The notes beneath the pieces are model-generated. The model searched no databases and had not been told where the DNA came from. It saw only the letters and a program-made list of their open reading frames with translations. A stretch of 64,000 bases of DNA, from positions 30,557-94,556 of the forward strand of contig NZ_JAVESI010000007.1 of assembly GCF_034006665.1 (NCBI RefSeq), written 5' to 3'. Each line of letters begins with the position of its first letter. The stretch's first letter is position 1. Made by a program: the position numbers and the translations under genes. Below are positions 54,628 to 62,647 of this stretch, piece by piece. The DNA is from Trichloromonas sp034006665 (lineage in GTDB: Bacteria > Desulfobacterota > Desulfuromonadia > Desulfuromonadales > Trichloromonadaceae).

Positions 54628-55260
54628 ATGAGCCGAAAAACCATGCGTCTGGGCGATATGCTTGTCAAGGCGGGGAAAATCGACGAGTTTCAGCTGAATT
54701 CAGCCCTGTCTTATCAGCGCCACTGGGGTGGGCAGATCGGCACCTCGCTGATCAAACTCGGCTATATCGGCGAAGAGGATCTGCTGCAGTTTCTCGCCGA
54801 GCAACTCAACCTGACCCGCATCGACCTGTCGTGCCTCACCGTCGCGCCCGAGTTGCTGGCCCTGTTGCCGGTGGAAAAGGCCCTTGAATACACGGTCATC
54901 CCCGTGGATCGCAAGGAGTTGAGCGGCACGGTTTACCTCCTTGTGGCCATGTCCAACCCAACCAATCTGATCGTCATCGACGCCCTGCAGTTCGCCACCG
55001 GTTGCCGGGTGCGCCCGGCCCTGGCGACGGAAGAGGCGATCCGCACGGCGATCAAGCGCTGTTACCAGAAACGTCCGGTGGCCGTGAAGACTCTCGATGA
55101 TCCGCCGGTCAACCCGCCGCTGCCCGACATCGACCCTTTCCGTTTTTCGGGAAATCAGCCAGGCGGCGGCCAAAGCCTGGAGGAGCGTTTCGATCGGCTC
55201 CTTGCTCTGCTGGTGAAAAAGGGCCTGCTTTCCGCAAGCGAGGTTAAGGAATTGAAATAG
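54628..55260 (+). CDS. Stand-alone MshEN (T2SE-N) domain protein, possible c-di-GMP receptor
   Basis: 210 aa, GGGGG before the ATG. It consists of the N-terminal regulatory domain of GspE/PilB/MshE-type ATPases without the ATPase. Two tandem half-motifs are visible: one starting RLGDMLVKAG (residue 7) and ending in SYQ, the second starting IGTSLIKLGYIG and ending AEQ. This two-copy pattern is the known cyclic-di-GMP-binding MshEN signature. The C-terminal part (about 150-210) is proline-rich then helical. Its place after the UDP-sugar genes suggests messenger control of polysaccharide output, which is inference. Confidence 0.8.
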   Translation: MSRKTMRLGDMLVKAGKIDEFQLNSALSYQRHWGGQIGTSLIKLGYIGEEDLLQFLAEQLNLTRIDLSCLTVAPELLALLPVEKALEYTVIPVDRKELSGTVYLLVAMSNPTNLIVIDALQFATGCRVRPALATEEAIRTAIKRCYQKRPVAVKTLDDPPVNPPLPDIDPFRFSGNQPGGGQSLEERFDRLLALLVKKGLLSASEVKELK

Positions 55261-55270
55261 AAAATCTTTT

Positions 55271-55361
55271 CTCACGCAAAGACGCAAAGGCTCCAAGATA
55301 AACAAGAAAATCAAATATTTTGATGGTTTTGATCTGTTAGCGTCTTGGCGTCTTGAGTGAG
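55271..55361. repeat. Palindromic intergenic repeat (CACGCAAAGACGCAAAG type)
   Basis: The left arm (55271-55293) begins CTCACGCAAAGACGC and the right arm (55339-55361), read in reverse complement, begins CTCACTCAAGACGCC. They form an imperfect 22-bp inverted repeat around an AT-rich centre that has its own small stem (ATCAAA/TTTGAT). Repeats with this core recur between genes in many environmental bacteria. It sits exactly between the inserted block and the second oligopeptide permease. Confidence 0.6.
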
Positions 55362-55417
55362 TGTAGCGAAGGGGCGTGAGTATAGAATTTCAGAACCGCT
55401 TTTACCGGATATAAATC

Positions 55418-56260
55418 ATGCCGATGTTGTTTCATTCAAATTTTCTTTCCCGCCTGCGCGGCAACCGCATGGCCCTGGTCGGCGCGGCAATCGTTGCCGT
55501 CATGTTTTTGCTGGCTGTTCTCGCGCCGATCCTGGCGGGGGATCCCGGCGCCATTGACATCTCCCGGCGTCTGCAACCGCCTTCCTTCCGTTATCCCCTA
55601 GGCACCGACGATCTCGGTCGCGATGTGCTCGCGCGCATTCTCTACGGGGCGCGCATTTCGCTGCTGGTCGGTTTCGTCGCCGTCGGCATCGCCAGCCTCA
55701 TCGGCATCGTCCTCGGTGCCCTCGCCGGTTACTATGGGCGCTGGGTCGACGGCCTGCTCATGCGCTTCGTCGACATCATGCTCTGTTTCCCCACCTTCTT
55801 CCTGATCCTCGCGGTCATCGCCTTTCTCGAACCGTCGATTTGGAACATTATGATCATCATCGGACTCACCGGTTGGATGGGGGTGGCGCGTCTGGTGCGG
55901 GCCGAATTCCTTTCCCTGCGGGAGCGGGATTTCGTCTTGGCGGCTAGGGCGCTGGGCGCTTCCGATGGGCGACTGATTTTTCGGCACATTCTGCCCAACG
56001 CCCTGTCGCCGGTGCTGGTCTCCGCTACCCTCGGCGTGGCCGGGGCGATCCTCACCGAAAGCGCGCTCTCCTTTCTCGGCATCGGCGTGCAACCGCCGAC
56101 CCCTTCTTGGGGAAACATGCTCATCGCCGGCAAGCAGACCCTCGGCACCGCCTGGTGGCTTTCGGCCTTTCCAGGTCTGGCGATTCTGATCACCGTGCTT
56201 GGCTACAATCTCTTGGGGGAGGGGATTCGCGACGCCCTCGACCCGCGCATCCGGGAGTGA
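55418..56260 (+). CDS. Peptide ABC transporter permease (OppC/DppC type)
   Basis: 280 aa, six helices. The N-terminal RLRGNRMALVGAAIV, PLGTDDLGRDVLARILYGARISLLVG and the EAA loop DFVLAARALGASDGRLIFRHILPNAL are typical of DppC. It should pair with the OppB-type permease encoded at 49360, although five genes and a repeat intervene. It is followed within 5 bp by a SEC-C protein. Confidence 0.95.
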   Translation: MPMLFHSNFLSRLRGNRMALVGAAIVAVMFLLAVLAPILAGDPGAIDISRRLQPPSFRYPLGTDDLGRDVLARILYGARISLLVGFVAVGIASLIGIVLGALAGYYGRWVDGLLMRFVDIMLCFPTFFLILAVIAFLEPSIWNIMIIIGLTGWMGVARLVRAEFLSLRERDFVLAARALGASDGRLIFRHILPNALSPVLVSATLGVAGAILTESALSFLGIGVQPPTPSWGNMLIAGKQTLGTAWWLSAFPGLAILITVLGYNLLGEGIRDALDPRIRE

Positions 56261-56264
56261 CGCC

Positions 56265-56777
56265 ATGAGCCGCGTCGGTCGTAACGATCCCTGTCCCTGC
56301 GGCAGCGGTCTGAAATACAAGAAATGTTGTCTCGACCGGGAACCGGCGCCGTCCGAGATTCCCTGTGATCTCACGCCGTCCGAGCTGGTGCAGCGCCGGG
56401 GCGAGGCTTTTTCCGCCGGGGATTTCGCTTTCATCTACGATACCTATCATCCCGATTCCAACTTTCGCGCCCAATTCCCTAGCCGCAAGGCCTATATCGC
56501 CTTGGGTAAGGATTCCCTTGGGCGGGATTTTTCTATCGACCAGTGCCGGGTGCTGAAGGAAGAGGTCGGCGCGGAAGAGGCGCGGGTGCTCTTCTATCTG
56601 GCCACCCGTTTTCGCGGGCAGGCGGAAGAGACCTTCGAGCTCTCCCGGTTTCTGATGACCCATGGTGGTTGGCGCTACCATTCCAGCCAGAAACTGGGGC
56701 GCGACGAGTTTTCCGGGGCGGTGGAGGACATCGACTGGAGCGATTTCGAGCAGGTGAAGGATAAGGTTTTTTTCTGA
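56265..56777 (+). CDS. SEC-C motif protein, YchJ-like
   Basis: 170 aa from ATG 56265. The N-terminus carries a SEC-C zinc motif, NDPCPCGSGLKYKKCC. The remainder (about 35-150) resembles the NTF2-like YchJ domain. Function is unknown. The stop overlaps the next ATG (TGATG), linking it to the cupin and mutM. Confidence 0.85.
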   Translation: MSRVGRNDPCPCGSGLKYKKCCLDREPAPSEIPCDLTPSELVQRRGEAFSAGDFAFIYDTYHPDSNFRAQFPSRKAYIALGKDSLGRDFSIDQCRVLKEEVGAEEARVLFYLATRFRGQAEETFELSRFLMTHGGWRYHSSQKLGRDEFSGAVEDIDWSDFEQVKDKVFF

Positions 56778-57274
56778 TGAAGCCGGTTTCGCGACGAATC
56801 GACGAGAGCCTGCTCAACGAACTCTCCCGTGCCGCAGGGCACACGCCCAGGCGACGGCTCAACCACAATTTCCACAGGGATTACCTTGAACCCTGCCAGC
56901 GCTTGCTTAATGCCGTGGAGCCGGGAACCTACGTCCGTCCGCATCGCCATCTCGATCCCCCTCGTCCCGAATGTTTCGTGCTGCTGCGCGGACGCATGAC
57001 GGTGCTCCTTTTCGCCGATGGTGGCGACATTGCGGAGATTATCCCGCTCACGGCGACTGGGCCCTGCTGGGGGGTCGATATTCCGCCGGGAGCCTGGCAT
57101 TCCCTTGTTTCCCTGGAACCGGGCACGGTCTTTTTCGAGACCAAGCCCGGCCCTTATCTCCCCCTTTCCGACAAGGATTTCGCTCCTTGGGCACCCGCTG
57201 AGGGGAGTAAGAAGGCAGAGGAGTATCTCGAATTTCTCACGGGACGGGTTCACGAAAGAGGCACAGATGCCTGA
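56777..57274 (+). CDS. WbuC-family cupin metalloprotein
   Basis: 165 aa. The cupin motif is visible as RPHRHLDPPRPECFVLLRG, with metal-binding histidines and glutamate, followed by WGVDIPPGAWHSLVSLEPG. The N-terminus RRRLNHNFHRDYLEPCQRLLNAVEPGTYV is typical of WbuC, a cupin often found with O-antigen genes; its activity is not established. It overlaps both the previous gene and mutM. Confidence 0.85.
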   Translation: MKPVSRRIDESLLNELSRAAGHTPRRRLNHNFHRDYLEPCQRLLNAVEPGTYVRPHRHLDPPRPECFVLLRGRMTVLLFADGGDIAEIIPLTATGPCWGVDIPPGAWHSLVSLEPGTVFFETKPGPYLPLSDKDFAPWAPAEGSKKAEEYLEFLTGRVHERGTDA

Positions 57275-58082
57275 ACTGCCGGAAGTCGAAACCGTCCGCC
57301 GCGGCCTTGCCTCCCGTCTTGAAGGCAAGACTTTCCTTGGCGCCGTCAGCCGGGTGGCGGGGCTGCGCCTCCCTGTTCCCGCCGGCTTGCATGACCTCCT
57401 TGCCGGGCAACGGCTGCACGCCGTCGAGCGTCGCGCCAAATACTTGCTGCTGCGCTGCGACGGCGGCACTCTCATCCTTCATCTCGGCATGAGCGGCTAT
57501 CTGCGGGTCGTTGATCGGGATCTGCCTCCAGGCAGGCATGATCACCTTGATCTGCTCTTTGACGACGGTCAGGTTCTGCGCTTCAACGACGCCCGGCGCT
57601 TCGGTCTGCTTCTATGGACAACCGCCGATCCCCAGGAACATCCACTGCTGGTCGGGCTCGGACCCGAACCTTTCGCCGGGGCCTTTACTGGCGACTATCT
57701 GCACGAGCGTGCCCGGGGGCGCACAGTTCCGGTCAAGGCTTTTATCATGGATCAGCGTCTCGTCGTCGGGGTCGGGAACATTTACGCCAACGAAGCCCTT
57801 TTCCTGTCCGGGATTCATCCTGCGCGGGCAACGGGACGGATTTCCCGGGACCGTTATCTTCGCCTCGCCGATATCATTCGTACGGTCCTTGCCGAAGCCA
57901 TCGCCGCCGGCGGTACGACCCTTCGCGATTTCAGCGACAGCGACGGCAAGCCCGGTTATTTCGCCCTAAGTCTGCGGGTCTATGGTCGGGAAGGGGAACC
58001 CTGTCCACGGTGCGGCCATACGCTCCGCCAAGAACGCATCGGGGGACGTTCCAGTTTTTTCTGTTCCCGTTGCCAGCATTGA
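57267..58082 (+). CDS. mutM: Formamidopyrimidine-DNA glycosylase
   Basis: 271 aa. The catalytic N-terminus is MPELPEVETVRRGL (proline-2 nucleophile and glutamate-3). HLGMSGYLRV, the H2TH region ending VGNIYANEALFLSGIHP, and a C-terminal zinc finger (CPRCG then CSRC) are all present. It removes 8-oxoguanine and related lesions. The start codon overlaps the end of the cupin gene, implying coupling. The longer upstream open frame is not needed. Confidence 0.97.
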   Translation: MPELPEVETVRRGLASRLEGKTFLGAVSRVAGLRLPVPAGLHDLLAGQRLHAVERRAKYLLLRCDGGTLILHLGMSGYLRVVDRDLPPGRHDHLDLLFDDGQVLRFNDARRFGLLLWTTADPQEHPLLVGLGPEPFAGAFTGDYLHERARGRTVPVKAFIMDQRLVVGVGNIYANEALFLSGIHPARATGRISRDRYLRLADIIRTVLAEAIAAGGTTLRDFSDSDGKPGYFALSLRVYGREGEPCPRCGHTLRQERIGGRSSFFCSRCQH

Positions 58083-58151
58083 TAGAGAGAAGGATGTCGG
58101 TTTCCATCAGTCGGCGCGTCTAACCACCAACATCGGATTCGCGAGGTTGCT

Positions 58152-58337
58152 ATGTCTGAATTCAGAGTCTGCCGCGTCTGCGGTTATGCCAAGGGGTTTC
58201 ACCTCTATTTTCGTGAGCAGGAAAAAGGCCGGCGGATCGGCCTGATCTGTCCCGAATGCGGCCAGTCCTACGATCTGGGCTGGGTGGTCGAAGGACTGGC
58301 GGAGATGGCCGAAAAGGGCGCGGTCTTCGACGCGTGA
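58152..58337 (+). CDS. Small zinc-ribbon protein (61 aa)
   Basis: ATG with GAGG upstream. Two CxxC pairs (CRVCG at 7-11, CPECG near 34) make a compact zinc ribbon, followed by a helix ending in EMAEKGAVF. Similar short proteins occur in relatives, but no function is known. It lies between mutM and the DUF808 gene on the same strand. Confidence 0.75.
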   Translation: MSEFRVCRVCGYAKGFHLYFREQEKGRRIGLICPECGQSYDLGWVVEGLAEMAEKGAVFDA

Positions 58338-58379
58338 TTCCGTTGTTTAATTTTTAACCACTTTCCCAGGAGTTGCATT

Positions 58380-59336
58380 GTGGCTGGTACCAGTCTGTTG
58401 GCCTTGATCGATGATATCGCCAGTCTGCTCGACGACGTGGCGACCATGACCAAGGTCGCCGCCAAAAAGACCGCCGGCGTATTGGGTGACGATCTCGCCC
58501 TGAATGCCGAACAGGTTTCCGGCATCAGCGCTGACCGGGAACTGCCGGTGGTTTGGGCGGTGGCCATGGGATCGTTCAGGAACAAGCTGATTCTGGTGCC
58601 GGCGGCGCTGGTCATCAGCGCCCTGGCTCCTTGGGCGATCACGCCGCTGCTGATGGTCGGTGGAGCGTTTCTCTGTTACGAGGGGTTTGAAAAACTGGCG
58701 CACAAGTTTCTGCACAGCCGCGCCGAGGATCAGGCCGAGCACGAGGAACAGCTTGAGGTGCTGAGCAATCCGGAGATTGATCTGGTGGCTTACGAGAAAG
58801 AAAAAATCAAGGGCGCAATCCGCACCGATTTCATTCTCTCGGCGGAAATCATCGTCATCGCCCTGGGCACGGTACAGGGCGCAGCCTTGGGTACCCAGGT
58901 CGCGGTGGTGGCTGGTATCGCTTTGATTATGACGGTCGGCGTCTATGCCCTGGTTGGCGGCATCGTCAAGCTTGACGATGCCGGTCTGGCTCTACTCAAG
59001 GTACAATCGAGCGATTGGGGGGGGCGGTTGTGTCGCGCCTTGGGGCGAGGTCTGCTGGGTTTGGCCCCCAAGCTCATGAAGACCTTGTCCGTGGCCGGAA
59101 CGGTGGCCATGTTCATGGTCGGTGGTGGAATTCTCGTTCACGGCTTGCCCGGTTCCCACGACGTGCTGCACGGCGCGGCGGAAGCGGTCCACGGAGTGCC
59201 GGTCCTCGGCGGTCTGCTGGCGGCGCTGACCCCGACGGTCTTGAACGCCCTGGCCGGGGTGGTCGCCGGGGCTCTGGTGCTGGCGACCGTCGTTCCTGTC
59301 CGGAATGTCATCGGGAAATTTCGCAATCCGGTCTGA
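58380..59336 (+). CDS. DUF808 (YedI-like) membrane protein
   Basis: 318 aa, GTG start with AGGAG at 7 bp. The family opening MAGTSLLALIDDIASLLDDV and VAAKKTAGVLGDDLALNAEQVSG are diagnostic of DUF808. Several helices follow. The function of the family is unknown. It appears monocistronic or coupled loosely to greB (16 bp downstream). Confidence 0.9.
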   Translation: MAGTSLLALIDDIASLLDDVATMTKVAAKKTAGVLGDDLALNAEQVSGISADRELPVVWAVAMGSFRNKLILVPAALVISALAPWAITPLLMVGGAFLCYEGFEKLAHKFLHSRAEDQAEHEEQLEVLSNPEIDLVAYEKEKIKGAIRTDFILSAEIIVIALGTVQGAALGTQVAVVAGIALIMTVGVYALVGGIVKLDDAGLALLKVQSSDWGGRLCRALGRGLLGLAPKLMKTLSVAGTVAMFMVGGGILVHGLPGSHDVLHGAAEAVHGVPVLGGLLAALTPTVLNALAGVVAGALVLATVVPVRNVIGKFRNPV

Positions 59337-59352
59337 CGGGAGAATCCCTTTT

Positions 59353-59886
59353 ATGTCGATTTACATGACCCCCGCCTGTGCCGAAACGATGCGTGAGGAA
59401 CTGCGCGATCTGCTTTATACGAAGCGGCCGGAAATGGCCCGTACTGCCGAATGGGCCGCCGGCAACGGCGACCGCAGCGAGAACGCCGATTACCAATACG
59501 CCAAACGCGCCCTGCGCCGCTTTGATTCACGCATCCGCTTTCTCTCCAAACGGCTGGAGTCGGCCCAGATTATCGACCCGGCAGCGCAGGGCAAGATCGC
59601 TGGGGGGAAAGTCCTCTTCGGGGCGACGGTCACGGTGGACGAGGGGGGCGAGGAAAAGGACTACAGCATCGTCGGCATCGACGAAACGGCCCCGGGGCGA
59701 GGGGTGATCAGCTGGGTTTCCCCTCTCGGCAAGGCGCTGCTCGGCAAGCGCGAAGGGGATGTGGTGACCTTCTCGGCGCCCAAGGGGGAGCGCGAACTGG
59801 AAATCCTCAAAGTCGAATATCGGCCCATCGCCATTGGCAGGGTGCCCCCTTCCGAGGAAGACGACGGCGCGGAAGAAGACGGCTGA
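59353..59886 (+). CDS. greB: Transcription elongation factor GreB
   Basis: 177 aa from ATG 59353. The N-terminal coiled coil contains the acidic tip (around WAAGNGDRSENADYQYAKRALRR), which enters the RNA polymerase secondary channel. The C-terminal FKBP-like domain has GATVTVDE and SWVSPLGKALLGKREGD. The pattern ENADYQYAKRALRRFDSRI favours GreB over GreA. It rescues backtracked polymerase. A strong terminator follows. Confidence 0.92.
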   Translation: MSIYMTPACAETMREELRDLLYTKRPEMARTAEWAAGNGDRSENADYQYAKRALRRFDSRIRFLSKRLESAQIIDPAAQGKIAGGKVLFGATVTVDEGGEEKDYSIVGIDETAPGRGVISWVSPLGKALLGKREGDVVTFSAPKGERELEILKVEYRPIAIGRVPPSEEDDGAEEDG

Positions 59887-59903
59887 AAAATCGATTTCTT
59901 TTG

Positions 59904-59954
59904 AAAAAACAACGCCCCGGCGGATTGTCATCTCCGCCGGGGCGTTGTTTTTTT
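59904..59954. terminator. Bidirectional rho-independent terminator after greB
   Basis: A long GC-rich stem (59904-59924 with 59933-59954) flanked by A6 and T7, between convergent greB and the reverse-strand membrane protein gene. Confidence 0.95.
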
Positions 59955-59987
59955 GGATGGGGCTGTTCCGTCAACAGGATGTCGGAA

Positions 59988-60635
59988 TCAGACCTTTTCC
60001 GCCAGCAAGAAGTTCTTGTTGCGCTCGTAGAGCAGGGCAATGGCCAGATTCCCCCAAGGGATGGTGAGAATGAGGCCGATACCGAAGACGGCGGCACCGA
60101 TGCTGGAGAGGATGCTGCCGAGAACGACGACCAGCGCCCAGGTATACATGTCGCGCTTGACCGTTTCGAAACTCCATTTGAAGGCGTCGATGGCCCCCAT
60201 CTGTTTGTCGACCACGGCATAAAGGCCGGGAGAAACAACGATGGAGATGAGGATTCCGGCGATGGTGCCGATGATCGGCAGGTAGCCGAGGGCGAGGACC
60301 GCCACCAAGACGATGATGACGTAGACCAGTATCTGCGCGAAGCAGTCCCAGGCCGAGAAGAGGTCCCCGACCGCGGCTTTCTCACCACGCAGCGTTTTTA
60401 GCAACGTGCGCAGGTAGCCGGCAAGAAAGGCGATGTTGGCGAAGGGAATCCAGCAGACCAGAATCAGCACCAGGGTGACCACCGACAGCGAAGCAATCTG
60501 GTCTTTCCATTTCAGAGTCGCTGCACTGAAGATGTCGCGCAGATCGGAGATGACTTTTTCCGTCTGGAGTGGGGGAATGGACTTGTCGTCGACTTTTTTT
60601 TCGGATTGTTCTTCGGGTTGAACGGGATCGGACAT
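59988..60635 (-). CDS. Hypothetical multi-pass membrane protein
   Basis: 215 aa from ATG 60635 (AGGAGGT upstream). The N-terminal 45 residues are charged and soluble. About four to five hydrophobic segments follow, including LSVVTLVLILVCWIPFANI, LVYVIIVLVAVLALGYLP and IAGILISIVVSPGLYAV. No domain is recognised with confidence. It is a single gene with its own ribosome-binding site and the shared terminator at 59904-59954. Confidence 0.8.
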   Translation of the reverse strand: MSDPVQPEEQSEKKVDDKSIPPLQTEKVISDLRDIFSAATLKWKDQIASLSVVTLVLILVCWIPFANIAFLAGYLRTLLKTLRGEKAAVGDLFSAWDCFAQILVYVIIVLVAVLALGYLPIIGTIAGILISIVVSPGLYAVVDKQMGAIDAFKWSFETVKRDMYTWALVVVLGSILSSIGAAVFGIGLILTIPWGNLAIALLYERNKNFLLAEKV

Positions 60636-60832
60636 GTTGACCTCCTGGGAAATGGAATGGCGCAAAAACCAGAAATGAAGTTTAGCGATTTTTAAGGGGC
60701 GGGATCAAGAATAAGTTGCATTGATCCAGCCAGTAACGAACTATTTGCTAACCTCTGCGGCTGGGGTGACCCAGTTGATCAGGCGTCCGGTTTTTGCCGG
60801 GGAAAAGAGGGCGGCCTTGGTCGATGGGGAGA

Positions 60833-61765
60833 CTAACGGGGCAGGGTAACCAAGGAAATCACGTGGCTGTGTCCTTCGCTGTTGCAGAGGAGATCGAGGT
60901 AGATTTCCAGGGCGTCCCCTCGGACCTCGCGGCGCTTGATTCCCATGCGGTCGACGATGAGCGCTTCCCGCTGAATCCAGAGGTGCTTTTCGGGCTGGCT
61001 CAGCACTTCCCGGAGAATTTCCAGATAGGCATCGAGAAGCCGGTCTTCCCGGGCATTTTTCGGAAGACTGCGGCAGACCTGGGCCCGGGCCATCTCCGGA
61101 ACTGGAACGGCGATATGGGGGGGATCGTCTATCCCACGGCGCAGATGTTGTTGCAGTCCGGATTGGGCCTGAAGAAGGGCATTTCTCCGCTCCTTGCCGG
61201 CGCATTCGGCTTTGAGCAGGGTAATGCGCATCAGAGCCAAGTGCAGAAGTCGGGCAAAGGCGAGTTCTTTGATCTTGTCGCGGGTCGCCTTATCGGAGTC
61301 GAAGGGGGCGAAGAGGTGGTGATTTTCGAAGCTGACGGTGATCTGGGCGACATCGTGGAGAATGACGCTCCCCGATATTTCGGCGCCGAAGACCGTTTTT
61401 TCCTGTTTGATCATCGAGAGCAGAGCGTATGCGGGCGGTTTCCCCTGCTTCTGGCGGTATTCCGAAAGACAGGGATCGCTGTTGAGAACCTTGCGTAGCG
61501 CGTTTGAGGAGATGAAGAAAGCGCGCAGTCGCGGATCATCGCCGTATCGCGAGGGGTCGAGGGAGAGGGGCGGGGCCATGCCCTCCACCTGTTCGTCCAG
61601 GTAGGCGATGGCTCGTTCCACCGCCGGCCACAGTTTCTTTTTGTAGCCCGATACGGCGCGAATCCAGGGGTCGGTGTTTTCCACCGCCTGCTCGATGGCG
61701 GCGGCGATCTGTTCCTTTTCTGGGTCGGAATGGCCGTTAAACATGGATTGGATGAACGATAGCAT
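60833..61765 (-). CDS. Hypothetical protein (310 aa), no recognised domain
   Basis: Start at ATG 61765 (GTG 61777 possible), both with weak ribosome-binding sites. Soluble, alpha-helical, charged; no signal peptide or membrane helix. Segments include PWIRAVSGYKKKLWPAVER, a middle part ALLSMIKQEKTVFGAE, and a C-terminus rich in leucine and arginine ending SLVTLPR. I cannot assign a family. Base usage matches its neighbours, and the frame is long and clean, so it is likely real. Confidence 0.7.
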   Translation of the reverse strand: MLSFIQSMFNGHSDPEKEQIAAAIEQAVENTDPWIRAVSGYKKKLWPAVERAIAYLDEQVEGMAPPLSLDPSRYGDDPRLRAFFISSNALRKVLNSDPCLSEYRQKQGKPPAYALLSMIKQEKTVFGAEISGSVILHDVAQITVSFENHHLFAPFDSDKATRDKIKELAFARLLHLALMRITLLKAECAGKERRNALLQAQSGLQQHLRRGIDDPPHIAVPVPEMARAQVCRSLPKNAREDRLLDAYLEILREVLSQPEKHLWIQREALIVDRMGIKRREVRGDALEIYLDLLCNSEGHSHVISLVTLPR

Positions 61766-61841
61766 GACTGAACTCACGATGAGAGTGATTCTTCAGATGG
61801 GTCCGGCTCCTGTTTCTTCGCTTCGGAGAGGCGGAGGAGAA

Positions 61842-61884
61842 AAGAGTAAACGCCCTGAAGCTCCGGGAGGGGGCTTTCAGGGCG
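61842..61884 (-). terminator. Putative terminator of the pqiC operon (reverse strand)
   Basis: On the reverse strand a 9-bp stem (CGCCCTGAA/TTCAGGGCG, 61876-61884 with 61851-61859) is followed by a T-rich stretch (TTTACTCTTTT), about 145 bp beyond the pqiC stop. A second 9-bp stem (62009-62030) overlaps the stop codon itself. Confidence 0.6.
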
Positions 61885-62026
61885 ATCAACCTTTATCGCT
61901 ATAGCACGGCGCTCTGACTGCTCGCAAGGGTTTTCGCAGGGATTCAATAAAAATCCCGCAGGCTTTCGTCGACTCTTGCGAGGGTTTTATGCCGGATATC
62001 CCGGAACACTGATCCCATGACTGGGA

Positions 62027-62647
62027 TCAGCGCTTTGGGATGTTGCGGATCTCGTCGGCAATGCGTCGGCTCAAACCCAGGAGCGCCCGGCTCATAGCCT
62101 CGGTCGTTGCCGCGAAGCCCTCCCCCGCGAGGGGTTCGACGAACGTTGCCGAACCGCTGGCGACGGGAGCCGGGTCGTTGCCGGTGAAGATCAGCCAGGC
62201 GGCGTGGAGTTCGACCGGCCCGGCGGTCGGGCCGTCGAAACGGGTGATATTAAGCTGCGTCCGGTAATCGCTCGTAGCCGTTTCCAGCCAAGGCAGCACC
62301 AGGAAACGGTTGCCGGGAAGCAGGCGCTCAAGGTTCTCGATCAGCACCCGGCCCGTATCATCCGGCAGGGAGCCACCCCAGCGGTCGAGTTCCGAACGCT
62401 TGAGAACGGTCGTCCCTGCGCGGGTGGTGATGGCGAGATGATCGAGGTAGGCGGGCAGGGCGACGGGGCCGACGGCGACGATCCGGCGTGTTTCCCGGGA
62501 GGAGGGCTCAGCTTTTTCGCCGGCGGATTCGGCCAGCGCGGCCAGGGTGTAGAAACGGGCCGAAGGGGTTTTGCCACAGGCACTCAGCAGCAAGGTGAGA
62601 GAAAGGATGAAAAAAAGTGGCGCCAGGCGCGAGATCTTCGAGGTCAT
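62027..62647 (-). CDS. PqiC-like (YmbA/DUF330) outer-membrane lipoprotein
   Basis: 206 aa. Signal peptide and lipobox LLLSAC, then SARFYTLAAL, the standard PqiC opening, VGPVALPAYLDHLAITTR, ELDRWGGSLPDDTGRVLIENL and a C-terminal EAMSRALLGLSRRIADEI. PqiC is an outer-membrane partner of PqiB in a tunnel for lipid transport between membranes. The start overlaps the MCE-protein stop by 4 bp. Confidence 0.9.
   Translation of the reverse strand: MTSKISRLAPLFFILSLTLLLSACGKTPSARFYTLAALAESAGEKAEPSSRETRRIVAVGPVALPAYLDHLAITTRAGTTVLKRSELDRWGGSLPDDTGRVLIENLERLLPGNRFLVLPWLETATSDYRTQLNITRFDGPTAGPVELHAAWLIFTGNDPAPVASGSATFVEPLAGEGFAATTEAMSRALLGLSRRIADEIRNIPKR

Noticed and set aside
62009..62030. Perfect 9-bp hairpin over the pqiC stop codon as a terminator
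   Set aside because: No T-run follows on the reverse strand; the hairpin at 61842-61884 fits better.
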